DNA from: Neobacillus bataviensis LMG 21833
GTDB taxonomy: Bacteria; Bacillota; Bacilli; Bacillales; Cytobacillaceae
Assembly (NCBI RefSeq): GCF_000307875.1
Contig: NZ_AJLS01000118.1
Location: 25,667 to 89,666, forward strand
DNA length: 64,000 nt
Direction: 5' to 3'
Below, in pieces: positions 61,518-64,000 of the stretch. The position numbers and the translations under genes are program-made. The number at the start of each line of letters is the position of its first letter. Positions within the stretch are counted from its first letter, which is position 1. Below the pieces are notes generated by a model, which saw only the letters and a program-made list of their open reading frames with translations, searched no databases and was not told the DNA's origin.

Positions 61518-63915
61518 TGTGATTGTTGATGTACCGACGAAACAAACGGATCGGGTGTTCGATTATATTATTCCGGAGCAATGGGGGGGAGTCATTCAAC
61601 CGGGAATGAGGGTCATCGTTCCATTTGGACCAAGAAATATCCAAGGTTTTGTCATTGGATTAAAAGCAGAATCAGAAATTAAGAAGTTAAGAGAAATACT
61701 GGAGCCGATGGATTTAGAGCCTGTTTTAAACAAAGAATTATTGGAGCTTGGCGATTGGCTTACGGATCATACACTTTGCTTTAAAATATTTGCCTATCAA
61801 GTGATGCTGCCGGCGGCATTAAAGGCAAAATACGAAAAAAAGGTCAAGCTTGCTGCTGACACCGCCGTTACAGAACTTCCTTTGCAACTGCAGCCTTTTT
61901 TCGAACACGAAGATATGCTCGACTGGGAAGCTGCGTTGAAGAATGGAATAGTTCCCTTGTTACAAAAAGAAGCAGCAAAAGGGCAACTTGAAGTCATTTA
62001 TCTTGTAAAGGAACGGGTTAAGAAAAAACAGCAAAAATATGTTAAACCATCCATGACACTTGCTGAATTAAGCAAGGAAATTGACCGAATCCCGGCAAAC
62101 GCAGAAAAGCAAAGGCAAATATTACGGTTTTTTATTGAAAATTACCATGAGATTGAATTAAGGAAGCTGGTTTCTGAAGTAAAAACATCAACATCAACTG
62201 TAAAGGCCCTTGTTGAAAAAAAGCTATTGACGGAATTCGAAATGGAGGTCTATCGCAATCCCTTCGCACATCGGACCTTTGAACGAACGAAACCATTACC
62301 ATTAACGGATGCCCAGCAAACTGCCATCGCGCCAATTCTTGATGCAATTGAACGGAATCAACACGAGGTGTTTTTACTTTATGGGGTCACAGGCAGCGGT
62401 AAAACCGAGATTTACTTACAATCTATCCAAGAGGTTATTGAAAAAGGACAGGAAGCCATCGTCCTAGTACCGGAAATTTCGCTCACCCCGCAGATGGTCA
62501 ACCGTTTTAAAGGGAGATTTGGGGACTTGGTGGCAGTATTGCACAGTGGCTTGTCAGCAGGGGAAAAATATGATGAGTGGCGCAAAATTCAACGTAAGGA
62601 AGTTAAAGTAGCAGTTGGAGCAAGGTCGGCAATTTTTGCGCCATTTGAAAATATCGGGATCATGATTATTGATGAAGAACATGAAACTAGCTACAAGCAA
62701 GAAGAAATGCCTCGCTATCATGCCAGAGATGTGGCGATTGAAAGAGCTTTAAACTATAATTGTCCGGTCGTGCTCGGAAGTGCTACCCCGTCGCTTGAAT
62801 CCTTTGCCAGAGCACAAAAAAAGGTGTACCATTTATTATCCCTTCCTAACCGGATGAACAACCAGAGTCTTCCGTCCGTGGAAATAATTGACATGCGCGA
62901 GGAACTACGTGAAGGCAATCGCTCCATGTTTTCCCGAAAGCTGTTTGAAATGTTGAAGGATCGAATCGAGAAAAAGCAGCAATCTGTTTTATTTTTAAAT
63001 AAACGCGGTCATTCTTCGTTTGTCATGTGCAGGGACTGCGGATACGTAATGAATTGCCCGAACTGCGACATATCGCTGACTTACCACCGTGTAAATGAGC
63101 ATATGAAATGCCATTATTGCGGGTATGAAAGTTACGTACCGAAGCATTGTCCTGAATGTAATAGTGAATACATCCGCTATTTTGGTACCGGAACTCAAAA
63201 GGTGGAAGAAGAACTAGGGAAGATCCTTCCAGAGGCACGTGTGATTCGCATGGATGTCGACACTACAGGGAAAAAGGGTTCACACGAGAGGCTATTAACT
63301 GATTTTAAGGATGGAAAAGCAGATATTTTATTAGGAACGCAAATGATTGCAAAAGGGCTGGATTTTCCGAACATCACCTTAGTGGGTGTGCTTTCAGCTG
63401 ATACGATGTTGCATTTGCCTGATTTCCGAGCATCTGAAAAAACCTTCCAGCTCTTGACACAAGTGAGCGGGCGGGCAGGAAGGCACCAACTCCCCGGGGA
63501 AGTCATCATTCAAACCTATACGCCGGAACACTACAGCGTGGTGCTTGCGGGCAAGCAGGATTATGATCTTTTTTATCAGCAGGAAATGCTGATTCGAAAA
63601 ACGCGTCAATATCCGCCTTTCTATTATCTTTCTCTCATAACGGTTAGTCATGAACAGCTCATAACGGTTGTGTCGGAAATGGAGAAAGTGGTGAAACACA
63701 TTCGCTCGCATGTTTCATCGGGAACTGTTGTATTAGGACCTGCGGCATCACCCATCCCTAGGATAAATAATAGATATCGCTACCAATGTCTGATAAAATA
63801 CAAACGGGAACCGAACTTGATAAAAATACTAAAAACCATCCTTGATCAATACCAAAAAGATACAAAAAGCGGTTTACAGGTTTCAATTGATGTAAATCCG
63901 TTTATCTTAATGTAA
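61504..63915 (+). CDS. priA: primosomal replication restart helicase PriA
   Basis: 803 residues. N-terminal 3' DNA-binding domain (ASVIVDVPTKQTDRVFDY, VIVPFGPRNIQGFV), winged helix, then a superfamily 2 helicase with Walker A LLYGVTGSGKTE (about 295-306) and DEEH motif MIIDEEHETS. Eight Cys form the zinc-binding insert (CRDCG, CPNC, CHYCG, CPEC). It reloads the replisome at stalled forks. ATG 61504 matches the family start; GTG 61498 is the alternative. It overlaps coaBC, so the two are coupled. Confidence 0.96.
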   Translation: MEIASVIVDVPTKQTDRVFDYIIPEQWGGVIQPGMRVIVPFGPRNIQGFVIGLKAESEIKKLREILEPMDLEPVLNKELLELGDWLTDHTLCFKIFAYQVMLPAALKAKYEKKVKLAADTAVTELPLQLQPFFEHEDMLDWEAALKNGIVPLLQKEAAKGQLEVIYLVKERVKKKQQKYVKPSMTLAELSKEIDRIPANAEKQRQILRFFIENYHEIELRKLVSEVKTSTSTVKALVEKKLLTEFEMEVYRNPFAHRTFERTKPLPLTDAQQTAIAPILDAIERNQHEVFLLYGVTGSGKTEIYLQSIQEVIEKGQEAIVLVPEISLTPQMVNRFKGRFGDLVAVLHSGLSAGEKYDEWRKIQRKEVKVAVGARSAIFAPFENIGIMIIDEEHETSYKQEEMPRYHARDVAIERALNYNCPVVLGSATPSLESFARAQKKVYHLLSLPNRMNNQSLPSVEIIDMREELREGNRSMFSRKLFEMLKDRIEKKQQSVLFLNKRGHSSFVMCRDCGYVMNCPNCDISLTYHRVNEHMKCHYCGYESYVPKHCPECNSEYIRYFGTGTQKVEEELGKILPEARVIRMDVDTTGKKGSHERLLTDFKDGKADILLGTQMIAKGLDFPNITLVGVLSADTMLHLPDFRASEKTFQLLTQVSGRAGRHQLPGEVIIQTYTPEHYSVVLAGKQDYDLFYQQEMLIRKTRQYPPFYYLSLITVSHEQLITVVSEMEKVVKHIRSHVSSGTVVLGPAASPIPRINNRYRYQCLIKYKREPNLIKILKTILDQYQKDTKSGLQVSIDVNPFILM

Positions 63916-63932
63916 TCTGGGTGAAAATAATA

Positions 63933-64000
63933 AGAAAAGCGGAAGCCCCCTGGTCAGCGGCGTATGGCCTGGAGCGCTCCAACTGAGATAAAGGAAACAC
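63933..64000. repeat. dispersed repeat, copy 5 (after priA, cut by the window end)
   Basis: AGAAAAGCGGAAGCCCCC then CGGCGTATGGCCTGGAGC resembles the head of copy 1 (2494-2540), including the GTATGG(A/C)CTGGAGC stretch. It runs past the window, so its full length is unknown. Confidence 0.6.

Overview
The window is a stretch of chromosome from a low-GC, endospore-forming Bacillaceae, most like Bacillus, Neobacillus or Cytobacillus. Three things point there: the gene order is nearly that of Bacillus subtilis from ylbN to priA, it holds sporulation genes (gerR, spoVD, spoVE, spoIIGA, sigE, sigG), and it holds bshC for bacillithiol. Almost all genes are on the + strand; only ylbP and rqcH are on the - strand. 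No prophage, insertion sequence, CRISPR array, tRNA or rRNA was seen.

Layout. (1) 1-9.7 kb: ylbN-rpmF behind a consensus promoter, a crotonase-family gene, gerR, ylbP, a three-gene biotin-dependent acyl-CoA carboxylase cluster with a CcpA-type operator in front, panE, a small membrane protein gene and bshC. (2) 9.7-29.5 kb: the division and cell-wall (dcw) cluster mraZ-rsmH-ftsL-pbpB-spoVD-murE-(murF-like fragment)-mraY-murD-spoVE-murG-murB-divIB-ylxW-ylxX-sbp-ftsA-ftsZ. (3) 29.7-32.3 kb: the sporulation sigma locus spoIIGA-sigE-sigG. (4) 32.4-36.4 kb: ylmC-ylmD-ylmE-sepF-ylmG-ylmH-divIVA. (5) 36.4-41.5 kb: a T-box-controlled ileS, ylyA, lspA and rluD-type ylyB. (6) 41.5-53.4 kb: the whole de novo pyrimidine operon pyrR-P-B-C-AA-AB-K-D-F-E with three PyrR attenuators. 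(7) 53.4-64 kb: rqcH (-), a P-type Ca2+ ATPase, yicC-like yloC, remA, gmk, rpoZ, coaBC and priA.

The genes link lipid II synthesis (mur/mra), the divisome (FtsL, DivIB, PBP2B, FtsA, FtsZ, SepF, DivIVA) and the switch from vegetative to polar division (SpoIIGA/SigE, SigG, SpoVD, SpoVE). Regulation can be read at many joints: MraZ boxes at mraZ, a sigma-H-type promoter before ftsA, a promoter with 22-bp spacing before spoIIGA, a hairpin over the sigG ribosome binding site, a T-box before ileS, and PyrR binding loops in the pyr operon.

Most of the window is conserved core genome. The less expected items are a family of about 118-bp imperfect palindromes (with two short relatives) in intergenic gaps, whose stems show paired base changes between copies; an orphan MurF N-terminal-domain gene sitting where murF lies in other dcw clusters; and a short promoter-terminator unit between murB and divIB. 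Where the longest open frame overran the likely start, the start was moved to the codon with the better ribosome binding site and family match; these cases are noted.
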